Below, one piece after another: positions 8,062 to 17,730 of a DNA stretch of 64,000 nt (positions are counted from its first letter, which is position 1; each line of letters opens with the position of its first letter). The notes under the pieces are model-generated. The model worked only from the letters and a program-made list of their open reading frames with translations, searched no databases and was not told the DNA's origin. Source of the stretch: Brachyspira intermedia PWS/A (GTDB lineage Bacteria > Spirochaetota > Brachyspiria > Brachyspirales > Brachyspiraceae). The position numbers and the translations under genes were made by a program. Location of the stretch: contig NC_017243.1 in the NCBI RefSeq assembly GCF_000223215.1, forward strand, positions 1,550,001-1,614,000, written 5' to 3'.

Positions 8062-9282
8062 ATGGCTAGAACTTTTTTACATCCGAATGAAGCTTTGGAA
8101 TTGGTATTAAAAAATTCTGAAGATTATGGTAATGAAAAAATATCAGTACTTGATTCTTATAACAGAGTTTTGGTTGATGATGTTTATGCTTTGAATGATG
8201 ATCCTCCTTTTAGTAAATCTTCTATGGACGGATATGCTTATAAAAAAGAAGATGAAAATAAAAATAGTTATGTTTTAATTGAAGATAAAATTATATATGC
8301 AGGACTTTGTGATAAAATTGAAGTCAAAAGCGGAGAATGTATAAAAATAATGACAGGTGCTATGATTCCTGAAAATTGCGATGCAGTTCAGAGAGTAGAG
8401 TGGGTAGAAGAAAAAAAAGAAAAAAAAGAAAATGGTAAAACAATTATTAATTTCACTAAAAAAGAAATAACTAATAATGTAATAAAAAAAGGCAATAATA
8501 AAAAATCCGGGGATAAAATATTAGATAAAAAAATGCTTTTACCTAAAGATGTTGCTATACTCGCAGGATTTGGTTATAATAATGTAGAAGTAAAGAAGAA
8601 AATAAATACTGCTGTAATATCTACAGGTAATGAAATAGCAAATATAGGAGAAAGTTTAAAAGAAGGACAGATATATGATGCTAATGCTCCTATGCTTGTT
8701 GCTAGAACTTCAGCTTTATCTTGTAACAGCAAATTTTATGGAAAAGTAAATGATGATGAAAAAGAGATAAAAGAAATATTATCTAAAGCATTAGAAGAAA
8801 ATGATATTGTTCTTATAAGTGGCGGAGTATCTATGGGAGATTTTGATTATGTTCATAAAGAGTTATTAGAGCTTGGAGTTAATCAAATATTTCATGGTGT
8901 TGCTATGAAGCCCGGAAAGCCTTTGTTCTTTGGTAAATTAGGTAAAAAAGCTGTGTTTGCATTACCCGGTAATACTGTTTCTTCTTTTATGACTTTTGAA
9001 ATAATGGTTAAGCCTTATATATTAAATTGTTTAGGTATAAATTATGATACTAATTATATAAAGGCTGTAATTAGTGAAGACTTTAAAAGAAAAGACACAG
9101 AAAGACTTGAATATATACCTGTTCATTTATTTTTTGATGATACAAAATTATTAGTCAAACTTATAAAGTATAATAATTCTTCTATGATATCATCATTTTC
9201 TGAAGCTAATGGTATATTAAAAATAGATATTGGAATTTCTGATATTGTCAATGGAAGTATAGTTGATGTTAGATTCCTTTAA
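8062..9282 (+). CDS. moeA: Molybdopterin molybdenumtransferase MoeA
   Basis: This 406-residue enzyme inserts molybdate into adenylated molybdopterin. The family order is present: an N-terminal swivel with DDPPFSKSSMDGYA (residues about 50-63), GECIKIMTGAMIPENCDAVQRVE, then AVISTGNEI in the MogA-like domain, ISGGVSMGDFDYV and GVAMKPGKPLFFG with LPGNTVSSFMTFE, and a C-terminal beta-barrel from about residue 330. Its last 17 bases overlap the start of moaA, so the two are translationally coupled. The size equals the standard MoeA length. AGGAG about 8 bases upstream supports the ATG. It completes, with the MoaB/Mog protein and ModABC, the metal-insertion arm. Confidence 0.93.
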   Translation: MARTFLHPNEALELVLKNSEDYGNEKISVLDSYNRVLVDDVYALNDDPPFSKSSMDGYAYKKEDENKNSYVLIEDKIIYAGLCDKIEVKSGECIKIMTGAMIPENCDAVQRVEWVEEKKEKKENGKTIINFTKKEITNNVIKKGNNKKSGDKILDKKMLLPKDVAILAGFGYNNVEVKKKINTAVISTGNEIANIGESLKEGQIYDANAPMLVARTSALSCNSKFYGKVNDDEKEIKEILSKALEENDIVLISGGVSMGDFDYVHKELLELGVNQIFHGVAMKPGKPLFFGKLGKKAVFALPGNTVSSFMTFEIMVKPYILNCLGINYDTNYIKAVISEDFKRKDTERLEYIPVHLFFDDTKLLVKLIKYNNSSMISSFSEANGILKIDIGISDIVNGSIVDVRFL

Positions 9283-10063
9283 TAGAGAAATAAATTATAT
9301 ACGAGTTTCTGTTACTGACAGATGCAATTTAAGATGTGTATATTGTATGCCTGAAGAAGGTATTATGAAAAAAACACATAGTCAAATTTTAACTTATGAA
9401 CAAATATATAATGTAGTTAAAGAGGCTTCTGAATTAGGAGTAAAAAAGGTTAGAATAACAGGAGGCGAGCCTTTAGTAAGAAAAAATATTGATGAGCTTG
9501 TAGCTATGATTAGAACTATAGATAAAGTAGATATAATAGCTATGACTACTAATGCGGTTTTGCTTGATGGTATTGCTGAGAAATTAAAAAATGCAGGGCT
9601 TGATTCAATAAATATATCTCTTGATACTTTAGACAGTGAAAGATATAAGTATATTACCAGAGGCGGAAATTTATACGATGCTATGAAGGGAATAAAAAAA
9701 GCTTCTGAATTAGGCTTTCAATTAAAGATTAATGTTGTTGTTTATGATGAAAAGAGTAAAGAAGAATTGCCATTGTTAAAAAAATATGCTGAGAGTATAA
9801 ATGCTAAACTTCAAACTATTCAGTATTATAATCTTAACAGTCAAAAACTTGATTCTATAGATTATGACAGACCTGCAAGATGTAAATACTGCAATAGGAT
9901 AAGATTATTATCTGACGGATATTTACTCAGTTGTTTGCATAGCAATATAAAGTTTAAAGTTGATTTTGATGATATAAGAGGCTCTATAATAAAATGTATT
10001 GAAGGAAAGCCTGAAAATGGTGCTTATAGCGATGCTGAATCATTAAGTATGATAGGCGGTTAA
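9266..10063 (+). CDS. moaA: GTP 3',8-cyclase MoaA, compact form
   Basis: Radical-SAM enzyme for the first step of molybdopterin synthesis, acting on GTP. The first cluster motif is CNLRCVYC (CX3CX2C) in VSVTDRCNLRCVYCMPEEG; RITGGEPLVRK and NISLDTLDSERY follow. The C-terminal cluster is CKYCNRIRLLSDGYLLSC (CX2CX13C), and the protein ends MIGG, the conserved Gly-Gly tail. At 265 residues it is about 60 shorter than the usual 320-330. The missing part lies between KINVVVYDEKSKEELPLLKK and the second cluster, where the FIExMP strand and GTP-pocket segment normally sit. The ATG at 9266 is preferred over the TTG at 9263. Function is likely but should be read with that deletion in mind. Confidence 0.87.
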   Translation: MLDSFNREINYIRVSVTDRCNLRCVYCMPEEGIMKKTHSQILTYEQIYNVVKEASELGVKKVRITGGEPLVRKNIDELVAMIRTIDKVDIIAMTTNAVLLDGIAEKLKNAGLDSINISLDTLDSERYKYITRGGNLYDAMKGIKKASELGFQLKINVVVYDEKSKEELPLLKKYAESINAKLQTIQYYNLNSQKLDSIDYDRPARCKYCNRIRLLSDGYLLSCLHSNIKFKVDFDDIRGSIIKCIEGKPENGAYSDAESLSMIGG

Positions 10064-10088
10064 TTAAATAAAAATTGAGGTTATAAAA

Positions 10089-10538
10089 ATGAGTGATAAA
10101 TTAACACATATAGATGAAAGCGGTAATGCTAATATGGTTGATGTTGGAGATAAAAATATTGTAAAAAGAACAGCAGAAGCTACAGGAAAAATATATTTAT
10201 CAAAAGAAACACTAAAATTAATAGAAGAAAACAATATAAAGAAAGGCGATGTTATATCTGTTGCTAGGATTGCAGGTATTATGGGAGCGAAACATACTTC
10301 TGAACTTATACCTTTATGTCATAATATCAATATAGAAAAAGTATCTTTAGATTTTACTTTAGAAGAAGATGGAATAGTTATAAAATCTTATTGCCGATGC
10401 AGTTATAAAACAGGTATAGAGATGGAAGCCTTAACTGCTGTTAGTGTTGCCGCTCTTACAATATGGGATATGTGTAAGGCTGTTGATAAGAATATGAGAA
10501 TATCTGATATTACTTTATTATCAAAAACTAAAAGTTAA
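10089..10538 (+). CDS. moaC: Cyclic pyranopterin monophosphate synthase MoaC
   Basis: This 149-residue enzyme turns the MoaA product into cyclic pyranopterin monophosphate. Key motifs are LTHIDESGNANMVDVGDKNIVKRTA at the start, IMGAKHTSELIPLCHNINIEKV (the HTSELIPLCHP block), and TGIEMEALTAVSVAALTIWDMCKAVDK, which contains the catalytic Glu-Met-Glu-Ala and Asp/Lys residues. Length is normal. It begins 26 bp after moaA with a GAGG site and closes the plus-strand molybdenum run, which ends in a hairpin terminator. MoaD/MoaE for the next step are not in this window. Confidence 0.95.
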   Translation: MSDKLTHIDESGNANMVDVGDKNIVKRTAEATGKIYLSKETLKLIEENNIKKGDVISVARIAGIMGAKHTSELIPLCHNINIEKVSLDFTLEEDGIVIKSYCRCSYKTGIEMEALTAVSVAALTIWDMCKAVDKNMRISDITLLSKTKS

Positions 10539-10550
10539 AATTTTGAAATA

Positions 10551-10595
10551 AAAAAAGCATTGATTAAATTTATATATCTAATCAATGCTTATTAT
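10551..10595. terminator. Terminator between moaC and the outer-membrane protein gene
   Basis: AGCATTGATTA at 10556-10566 pairs perfectly with TAATCAATGCT ending at 10589, over a short AT loop. It is flanked by A6 upstream and T-rich DNA downstream, so it works in either direction between convergent genes. Confidence 0.8.
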
Positions 10596-10616
10596 TTTTA
10601 TCTATTTTAATTAATA

Positions 10617-11303
10617 TTAATCAACAGGTTTTATTCTGAAGCTGAATTGAGCACCAATAGTAAAACTGTCGCTTCCTACATTATTTTTACCTTTAGGTCC
10701 GAAATCATATCCTAAATATAATCCTATTCCAGCATCTGAACTGTCTGATAAAGTACCTGAATCCTCATCAAATTCTGGAGTATAGAAATCAAATGTTAGT
10801 TTTATATAAGGTATAACAAACATTTGATTATAAGTATCTCTTATATATTGGAAATTCATATCTGTATAATAAGTACTACGTTCTGAAGATGAATATTCAT
10901 TGTATGTCTTTATAGTTCCTGAAAAAGGAATTTTTAATCCTCCTCCTAATCCTATAGAAATATTTTTAATATTGAATTTAGGAAGCAAACCTAATTGCAA
11001 ACTATGAAATGAGTTAATAACTGATTCTTTATATTGTCTGTCAGGATAATAGTTTGCAAATTGATTAAAAGCATATCCTATTTCACCTAATATACTTACA
11101 CCAATACCATTATCTAAATATAGACCGTATCCAAGCTGGGCAGTAATTCCGCTATTTAAAACCACATCCACATTACGTCTTTCACCACTATTTCCAATAG
11201 GTATGCCAACAGAAATAAGCAGTGGAATATTTAATGCTGACTCAAAACCGCTAGCAGCAAATGCAGATGCACTCATTAATAACATTAATAAAAATTTTTT
11301 CAT
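10617..11303 (-). CDS. Predicted outer-membrane beta-barrel protein
   Basis: A 228-residue protein with a Sec signal peptide (MKKFLLMLLMSASAFA, cleavage about residue 16). The rest is made of alternating hydrophobic/polar strands with aromatic girdle residues: GLYLDNGIGVSILGEIGYAF, SLQLGLLPKFNIKNISIGLGGGLKIPFSG, FVIPYIKLTFDFYTPEF, GIGLYLGYDFGPKG and SFTIGAQFSFRIKPVD. This fits an 8- to 10-strand barrel like small porin-like surface proteins of spirochaetes. It has no Cys lipobox. The exact family was not recognised. It is a single gene; the region upstream (11304-11469) carries an 18-bp perfect inverted repeat. Confidence 0.65.
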   Translation of the reverse strand: MKKFLLMLLMSASAFAASGFESALNIPLLISVGIPIGNSGERRNVDVVLNSGITAQLGYGLYLDNGIGVSILGEIGYAFNQFANYYPDRQYKESVINSFHSLQLGLLPKFNIKNISIGLGGGLKIPFSGTIKTYNEYSSSERSTYYTDMNFQYIRDTYNQMFVIPYIKLTFDFYTPEFDEDSGTLSDSSDAGIGLYLGYDFGPKGKNNVGSDSFTIGAQFSFRIKPVD

Positions 11304-11361
11304 AATATTAATCCTTTATTATTTTTTTGATGTTTATATATTAGTATAATAATATTTTTTT

Positions 11362-11402
11362 TAATATCAATAATTATTTACAAAAAATAATTATTGATAT
11401 TA
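11362..11402. repeat. 18-bp perfect inverted repeat (hairpin)
   Basis: The arms 11362-11379 and 11385-11402 are fully complementary around a 5-base loop (ACAAA). Each arm holds the core ATCAATAATTATT. The site lies between the MCP stop codon at 11470 and the start of the outer-membrane protein gene, both on the minus strand. It could be an AT-only terminator for the MCP or an operator; no T-run follows on the minus strand, so the role is unclear. Confidence 0.6.
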
Positions 11403-11469
11403 TTTATGATTTATCTATCATATGTATTTATTAGAGTAAAAACATATAATAGACAAATAAGATTTTTTA

Positions 11470-13302
11470 TTAATTGAAATGGAAATAAGAGACTTGATCA
11501 ACTATATTATTAGATTTATCCAGTACATCTTTACTAGCATTTGCTCCATCATTTGCTATTTTAGAAGTATCTTGAGTTATTCTGTTAATTTCTATAACAG
11601 CAGAATTAATTTGTGAAAGACTATTTTCTTCTTCTATAATGGCACTTGATATTTCTGTTAATAATGTAAGTACATCATTAACGGAAGCCTCTATCTGATT
11701 AAGTATATATGATGAAGCTTGAACAGATGCACTTCCATTTTGTATTTTTTCAATAGTTTCATTAGCTATTGCCGTGATATCTTTAGCAGCATTTCCAACA
11801 TTAATTGCAAGGTTTCTAACTTCGCTTGCAACAACAGCAAAACCTTTTCCTTGATCTCCAGCTCTTGCAGCTTCAACAGATGCATTCAAAGCTAATATAT
11901 TAGTTTGGAATGCTATTGATTCTATTATTTTTGTAATGTCAGAAATCTTTTTACTAGCCTCAGATATTAAAGCCATATTTTCCGATGTGGCATTTATAGC
12001 GTTTACTCCGTTTCTTGTAGCATTTGATACTTTTTCACTCATATTTTTTGCATTTCCAGCATTTTCAGCAGTCTCTTTCAATGATGAAAATACAAATTCT
12101 ACAGATCTTGTTAATTCTTCTAAAGAACTTGCTTGAGATGTAGATCTGTCAGATAAATCTATATTTCCATTTGTAATAATATTAACAGAGTTATTAATTC
12201 CGTTTATATTATCTTTCATGCTGTAAATAATATCACCAAGTTTATTTTGCATATCGTTAAGAGCTCTTATTACATCACCAGTTTGATCTTTTTTATTTAA
12301 TTCTTTTTCATCAAAATGAGTATTGAAATTACCTTTTGACATAGATTTTATTATAGAAATAGTATTATCTAATGTATTTGATATAGGTTTTGCTATCACT
12401 ATAACTAATGTAGCCTCTATTGCTGATAATATTATAAATACGGATATTATCAATATAAGTAATTTTAATAATGATGAATTTAATTCTTTATTATCTAAAC
12501 TAACAATTATATTCCAATTACTGTTTTTTATTTTTGATGATATATATGATATTTTTTTATCTATCCATCCATAATTATTATTATTTATAATATCATTTCT
12601 GTATTGAGATATTTCTTTATTATTGAATATATTTTCTTTTAATATATAATTTTCGTTTTGATTATATATATATAATCCATCTTTATTTATAATATTCAAA
12701 TTATAGTTATATTTTTTTGCCTCTTCTAATGCAGAAGATATAATTTTGGAAAAATCAACATCTATTCCTACTACACCATTAATTTGACCATTAACATATA
12801 TGGTTTTTGAAAAAGTTACTACAATAGATTTAGTGACAACATCTACATAAGGTTCTGATACTACTATTTCTCTTGAAGCTATAGCATTTTTATACCATTC
12901 TCTTGATGTTTGATCATAGTCGTTTGGCAGCTCTCCAATTGTATTTAATACCGTTCCTCCGTCTTTATATGGTATTGTATCAGCATAAAATATATTTATT
13001 AAATCAGTTTCATTTTTTATAATATTTCTGAACACATTTAATAAGTTATCTCTATTTACTTCTTTTTCTACATAAGAATAAAATATATTTATCTTTCCGT
13101 ATAAAGAAGAAATATTATTTTCTATTTCTGATGAAATATTATATGCATTATATTTATTTGAATTTAAAAATCTAGTTTTATACTGAGGAAAATACAAAAT
13201 ATATATTGCTACACAAATTATAAATAATGCCGCCATATATGGTATTAAAAATTTAAATATTAAACTATTATTTCCAATACCACTTTTATTATTACCCAAC
13301 AT
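11470..13302 (-). CDS. Methyl-accepting chemotaxis protein with Cache sensor
   Basis: This 610-residue transmembrane chemoreceptor has TM1 at about residues 17-36 and a Cache-type periplasmic sensor (about 40-275, with [39 protein letters not shown], the dCache ligand-pocket pattern). TM2 is at about 278-303, followed by HAMP with [16 protein letters not shown]. The signalling domain contains the near-invariant hairpin [33 protein letters not shown]. Cache sensors bind amino acids, carboxylates or similar small ligands; the ligand here is unknown. There is no C-terminal CheR-binding pentapeptide. It lies alone between divergent and convergent neighbours, likely with its own promoter in 13303-13470. 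Confidence 0.93.
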   Translation of the reverse strand: MLGNNKSGIGNNSLIFKFLIPYMAALFIICVAIYILYFPQYKTRFLNSNKYNAYNISSEIENNISSLYGKINIFYSYVEKEVNRDNLLNVFRNIIKNETDLINIFYADTIPYKDGGTVLNTIGELPNDYDQTSREWYKNAIASREIVVSEPYVDVVTKSIVVTFSKTIYVNGQINGVVGIDVDFSKIISSALEEAKKYNYNLNIINKDGLYIYNQNENYILKENIFNNKEISQYRNDIINNNNYGWIDKKISYISSKIKNSNWNIIVSLDNKELNSSLLKLLILIISVFIILSAIEATLVIVIAKPISNTLDNTISIIKSMSKGNFNTHFDEKELNKKDQTGDVIRALNDMQNKLGDIIYSMKDNINGINNSVNIITNGNIDLSDRSTSQASSLEELTRSVEFVFSSLKETAENAGNAKNMSEKVSNATRNGVNAINATSENMALISEASKKISDITKIIESIAFQTNILALNASVEAARAGDQGKGFAVVASEVRNLAINVGNAAKDITAIANETIEKIQNGSASVQASSYILNQIEASVNDVLTLLTEISSAIIEEENSLSQINSAVIEINRITQDTSKIANDGANASKDVLDKSNNIVDQVSYFHFN

Positions 13303-13472
13303 AAATACAACCTCTCTATAATTAAATTGAAAACAAATAAAATATTTTTTTAAAAACTATATTAATATACCTTATTATATAAAAATAGCAAATAGTATAT
13401 TAAAAAAATAGTATTTGATTATATATGTAAATTAGGAATATTTATTTATAATAATTTTCAATTAATGTATTG

Positions 13473-13501
13473 TTGACTGAAATTTTATGCTGTGATAGAA
13501 T
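13473..13501 (+). promoter_or_regulatory. Sigma-70 promoter for the oppA-like gene
   Basis: TTGACT at 13473-13478 and TAGAAT at 13496-13501 are separated by 17 bp. A TTTTGGAG ribosome site precedes the ATG at 13530. Spacing and orientation fit. Confidence 0.65.
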
Positions 13502-13529
13502 ATATTAACTATTTTTTGGAGTTTTATTT

Positions 13530-15152
13530 ATGATTAAACTGTTAAAATCTGCAATTTTTTGTTTGGTTATATTTGTATTTTTCATTTCTTGTGGCGGAGG
13601 AAGCTCTAAATATGAGGAGGGAGTATTAAGACTTAATGTTGGTCCTGAGCCTCAAACTATAGACCCAACTTTGAATTCGGCTATAGATGGAAGTATGTAT
13701 ATAATTCATGCTTTTGAAGGACTTGCTACAAAAGATAAGGAAGGTAAAATAGTTGGAGGAGTTGCTGAAAGCTGGGATATTAGTGATAATGGAACTAAAT
13801 ATGTATTTCATATAAGAAGCAATGCTAAATGGTCAGACGGAAAACCTGTAACAGCAAATGATTTTGTTTATAGTTGGAGAAGGGCAACTGATCCTAAAAC
13901 TGCTGCTAATTATAGCTATCAAATGGAACCTTTAAAAAATGCCAAAAAAATTACAGCAGGTGAAATGCCTGTGGATTCATTAGGAGTTAAGGCTTTAGAT
14001 GATAATACATTAGAAGTAACATTAGAAGCACCTATACCATATTTTGATCAGCTAATGGCTTATCCTGTTTATTTCCCTTTAAGACAGGATATTATAGAAG
14101 CTAATCCTGATAGTTGGACTATGAGCCCTGAAACTTATATAGGAAATGGTCCTTTTAAAATGACTGAAAGATCTATTGATAATCAAATAGTAATGGAAGT
14201 TAATACTAATTATTGGAATGTTTCAGCTATAGTTCCTAAAAAATTGATATTTGTTTTAATGGATAATGGAACATCTGTAGTAGCAGGTATTAAAGAAGGT
14301 TCTATATATTTCTCTGACAGGGTTCCTACTCAAGATATGAATGTTTTAAAAGAGGAAGGATATTTACAAATAAAACCTTATTTAGCTCTTTATTATTATA
14401 GTTTAAATAATACTAATGAGACTTTAAAAGATGTAAGAGTTCGTAAAGCATTATCTTTGGCTATAGATAGAAATTATATAGTAGAACAGGTTACAAGAGG
14501 CGGACAGATTCCAGCTGCTGCGGTTGTACCAGCATTGATATCAGATGTAAGCGGAAGTTTCAGAACTAATGGCGGTGATTATTATAGCGTAAAACCAGAA
14601 GATTATACAAAAAATATAGAAGAAGCTAAAAAATTATTAGCAGAAGCAGGATACCCTGATGGCAAAGGTTTCCCTGTATTAGATTTTAAAACTAACCCAG
14701 GAGAACATACTTCTATATTTGAAGCTATACAGCAGATGTGGAAAAATAATTTAGGAATAGACAGCACAATATCAAGTGAAGAATGGGCAGTATTCCAACA
14801 AACTCGCTTGGATAAATCTTATGTAATTGCTAGAAATGCTTGGGTTGGAGATTATGATGACCCTATGACATTTTTAGGCATGTTCTTAAGTCATAGTGCA
14901 CAAAATGCTGAAGGTTATAATAATCCTCAGTATGATGCTTTGCTAGCACAAGCTTCTTCTACAGGTGATAATAATGTAAGAATGCCTATACTTCATAAAG
15001 CAGAAGATTTATTTATGTCTGAAATGCCTATTATACCTTTGTATTTCTATACTTTACCTGTACTTGTTAATCCTAATTTGAAAGATGTACAGTATGATGT
15101 TTTGGGTAAACATAAATTTTTCTATGCTTATTTAGAAAATAATGAAAATTAA
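13530..15152 (+). CDS. oppA: Peptide ABC transporter substrate-binding lipoprotein (OppA family)
   Basis: A 540-residue extracytoplasmic solute-binding protein of family 5. Lipobox FFISCGGG places Cys21 as the lipidation site. Family motifs include LRLNVGPEPQTIDPTLNSAIDG at the mature N-terminus, AESWDISDNGTKYVFHIRSNAKWSDGKPVTANDFVYSWRRATDP, and KDVRVRKALSLAIDRNYIVEQVTRGGQIPA in the second lobe. The length is standard for OppA. No permease or ATPase genes lie beside it, so it must work with a transporter encoded elsewhere. It is followed by a terminator and then by pepD, a dipeptidase, so uptake and hydrolysis of peptides are encoded next to each other. Confidence 0.92.
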   Translation: MIKLLKSAIFCLVIFVFFISCGGGSSKYEEGVLRLNVGPEPQTIDPTLNSAIDGSMYIIHAFEGLATKDKEGKIVGGVAESWDISDNGTKYVFHIRSNAKWSDGKPVTANDFVYSWRRATDPKTAANYSYQMEPLKNAKKITAGEMPVDSLGVKALDDNTLEVTLEAPIPYFDQLMAYPVYFPLRQDIIEANPDSWTMSPETYIGNGPFKMTERSIDNQIVMEVNTNYWNVSAIVPKKLIFVLMDNGTSVVAGIKEGSIYFSDRVPTQDMNVLKEEGYLQIKPYLALYYYSLNNTNETLKDVRVRKALSLAIDRNYIVEQVTRGGQIPAAAVVPALISDVSGSFRTNGGDYYSVKPEDYTKNIEEAKKLLAEAGYPDGKGFPVLDFKTNPGEHTSIFEAIQQMWKNNLGIDSTISSEEWAVFQQTRLDKSYVIARNAWVGDYDDPMTFLGMFLSHSAQNAEGYNNPQYDALLAQASSTGDNNVRMPILHKAEDLFMSEMPIIPLYFYTLPVLVNPNLKDVQYDVLGKHKFFYAYLENNEN

Positions 15153-15177
15153 AAATTGATTATATTTTATTATTTTA

Positions 15178-15210
15178 TAAAACAAGGGAGTAAAAACCCT
15201 TGTTTTTTAT
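15178..15210 (+). terminator. Rho-independent terminator after oppA
   Basis: AAAACAAGGG (from 15179) pairs with CCCTTGTTTT across AGTAAAAA, followed by more Ts. This is a strong hairpin with a T-run. Confidence 0.85.
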
Positions 15211-15283
15211 TTTGAAATTATACGATTATAGTTATAATATCTTATTATTGTAGTTATTATAACAGTTTTGGGAGGAAAGTTAT

Positions 15284-16723
15284 ATGTTTTTAAATAATTT
15301 TGATAATCTTGATTCTAAAGAAGTTTTCAGATGGTTTGCTGAAATAAGTAAAATACCTAGAAGATCTAAACAAGAAAAACAGATTAGTGATTTTTTAGTT
15401 CAATTTGCTAAAGATAGAAATTTAGAAGTATATCAAGATAAAGTAAATAATGTAATAATCAAGAAAGAAGCTACAAAAGGTTATGAGAATATAGCGCCTG
15501 TTATTATACAGGGACATATGGATATGGTTTGTGAAAAAACTAGCGAATCAAAGCATAATTTTGATAAAGACCCTATAGAGTTAATAGTTGAAGGAGATGT
15601 TTTAAGAGCTAATGATACTACTTTAGGGGCAGATGATGGTATTGCTGTTGCTTATGGTCTTGCTTTGCTTGATTCTAAAGATATACCTCACCCGGCATTG
15701 GAAATTCTAATTACAACTGATGAAGAAGACGGTATGTCAGGCGCATTTTCTGTTACTGATGAGCATTTAAATGGTAAAACACTTATAAGTTTGGATTCTG
15801 AGGCTGAAGGTGTACTTTGGGTAAGCAGTGCAGGTGGTATTAATGCTGTAGTTGAATTTAATATAGAGAGAGAAGTTAATAATAATCCTGCATTAAAAAT
15901 AGAAATTAAAGGACTCAAAGGCGGACATTCTGGTATGGAAATTGATAAACAGAGAGCTAATTCTATAAAGATACTAGGAAGAGTTTTATATTCTGTGAAA
16001 GATTATATAAATATTTCTTATATAGAGGGCGGTTCTGTTCATAATGCTATAGCTAAGAGTGCCTATGCTGTTATTACTGCTGAAGATACAAATAAGGTTA
16101 AAAATATTATAGAAGAACTTTATAAAAAAATAAAATTTGAATATAGAGTCATTGATCCTGATATGGAAATAGTTATTTCAAATGCTGAAAATGTTAAAGA
16201 ATGTTATAAAAAAGAATTAAGCAATAATGTTATAAATTTCATGATGCTATCGCCTGACGGAGTTCTTTATATGAGTAAAGATATAGAGGGATTGGTTCAG
16301 ACAAGTGCTAATAATGGTGTGCTTAAAGAAAAAGATAATAAATTGATATTTACTATATTTATAAGAAGTTGTGTAGAAAGTTCATCAAATGAAATAGTTG
16401 CAAGGGTTAAGGCTTTATCTTCTTTAACAAATGCTTCTTTTATAGATCAAGATGGATATGCCGCTTGGGAATATGATCCTAATTCAAAAGTAAGAGATAT
16501 AGCAGTAAAAGCATATAAAACAGTTACAGGCAAAGAAGCTGATGTATCTTCTGTGCATGTTGGTTTAGAATGCGGAATATTAAAACAAGCCTTAAAAGAT
16601 GTTGATATTATTAGTATGGGGCCTAATATTTATAATGTTCATACTCCTAGAGAATATTTAAGTATATCTTCAGTTGATAGATTATGGAAAGTTTTAAAAG
16701 AAATTATTAAAAATATTAAATAA
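15284..16723 (+). CDS. pepD: Aminoacyl-histidine dipeptidase PepD (M20 family)
   Basis: This 479-residue cytosolic zinc dipeptidase (carnosinase-like) cleaves short peptides such as Xaa-His. Metal ligands are visible: VIIQGHMDMVCE (His-x-Asp), LGADDGIAVAYGLALLD (bridging Asp), ITTDEEDGMSGAF (catalytic Glu-Glu), and SVHVGLECGIL with MGPNIYNVHTPREYLSISSVDR near the C-terminus for the last His. The lid domain lies around residues 205-330. Length is typical for PepD (about 480). A GGAGG ribosome site precedes the ATG. It is downstream of oppA but separated by a terminator. Confidence 0.94.
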   Translation: MFLNNFDNLDSKEVFRWFAEISKIPRRSKQEKQISDFLVQFAKDRNLEVYQDKVNNVIIKKEATKGYENIAPVIIQGHMDMVCEKTSESKHNFDKDPIELIVEGDVLRANDTTLGADDGIAVAYGLALLDSKDIPHPALEILITTDEEDGMSGAFSVTDEHLNGKTLISLDSEAEGVLWVSSAGGINAVVEFNIEREVNNNPALKIEIKGLKGGHSGMEIDKQRANSIKILGRVLYSVKDYINISYIEGGSVHNAIAKSAYAVITAEDTNKVKNIIEELYKKIKFEYRVIDPDMEIVISNAENVKECYKKELSNNVINFMMLSPDGVLYMSKDIEGLVQTSANNGVLKEKDNKLIFTIFIRSCVESSSNEIVARVKALSSLTNASFIDQDGYAAWEYDPNSKVRDIAVKAYKTVTGKEADVSSVHVGLECGILKQALKDVDIISMGPNIYNVHTPREYLSISSVDRLWKVLKEIIKNIK

Positions 16724-16815
16724 TTAATTTGATATTAAAAATGTTTTTTATATACTATTGTTTTTATTTATTTATTAATATATATTAATATTCAATATAT
16801 TTTTTTGGAGGTATC

Positions 16816-17730
16816 ATGATATATAATAGCATACTTGATATGATAGGAAATACTCCCATTTTGAGATTAAAAAATATAGAATCTAAATTTAATTTAGGTG
16901 AAAATGTAGAGTTATATGGTAAAGTAGAAAAGAATAATCCAGCTGGTTCAATAAAAGATAGAGCTGTTAAACAAATAATATTAGATTTATTTAAAGAAGG
17001 TAAATTAAAAGAAGGTGCCACTATAATAGAACCTACTTCAGGAAATACAGGAATTGCTATGGCAGCTATTGGAAAGTATTTAAAATTAAATGTTATAATA
17101 GTTATGCCTTCATCTATGTCTGAAGAAAGAAGAAAACTTATAAGAAATTATGGAGCAAGATTGGAGCTAGTAGATGGCGGAATGGATGCTGCTGTAAAAA
17201 GAGCAGAACAATTAAATAAAAAAATACCTGATTCAGTTATACCTGGTCAATTTGTTAATGGTTCTAATGTAGACTCTCATTTTCTTACAACTGCTCCTGA
17301 AATATTTAGTGATATTCCAGATGTTGATTATATATTTGCTGGTATTGGTACAGGCGGTACTATAACAGGAATAGGAAAGTATGTAGTTGATAAAAATAAG
17401 AATACTATAGTTGTAGGTGTAGAACCTGAGTCATCTCCTTTACTTACAAAAGGACGTGCTTCTGCTCATAAAATACAGGGTATAGGACCTAATTTTGTAC
17501 CGGAAATTTTAGATTTAAATGTTATATCAAAAATAATGGATGTATCCGATGAGAATGCCATAAATACAGCAAGAGATATATGTTTTAATGAAGGCTTGCT
17601 TGTAGGAATATCTTCAGGTGCAAATGTTTATGCGGCAATAGATTTATATAGAAATTTAAGAAAAAAAGATTATAAAATAAAAATGCTTTGCATACTGCCT
17701 GATACAGGCGAAAGATATTCTTGGAATTAA
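16816..17730 (+). CDS. cysK: Cysteine synthase A (O-acetylserine sulfhydrylase)
   Basis: This 304-residue PLP enzyme makes cysteine from O-acetylserine and sulfide. The PLP lysine is in PAGSIKDRAVK (about residue 44), TSGNTGIAMAAIG is the substrate loop, GTGGTITGIGKYV holds the PLP phosphate, and IQGIGPNFVPEIL follows. The usual length is 300-320. GGAGG sits 7 bases upstream of the ATG. Its stop codon overlaps the serine acetyltransferase start (TAATG), so the two enzymes of cysteine synthesis are coupled and may form the cysteine synthase complex. Confidence 0.96.
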   Translation: MIYNSILDMIGNTPILRLKNIESKFNLGENVELYGKVEKNNPAGSIKDRAVKQIILDLFKEGKLKEGATIIEPTSGNTGIAMAAIGKYLKLNVIIVMPSSMSEERRKLIRNYGARLELVDGGMDAAVKRAEQLNKKIPDSVIPGQFVNGSNVDSHFLTTAPEIFSDIPDVDYIFAGIGTGGTITGIGKYVVDKNKNTIVVGVEPESSPLLTKGRASAHKIQGIGPNFVPEILDLNVISKIMDVSDENAINTARDICFNEGLLVGISSGANVYAAIDLYRNLRKKDYKIKMLCILPDTGERYSWN

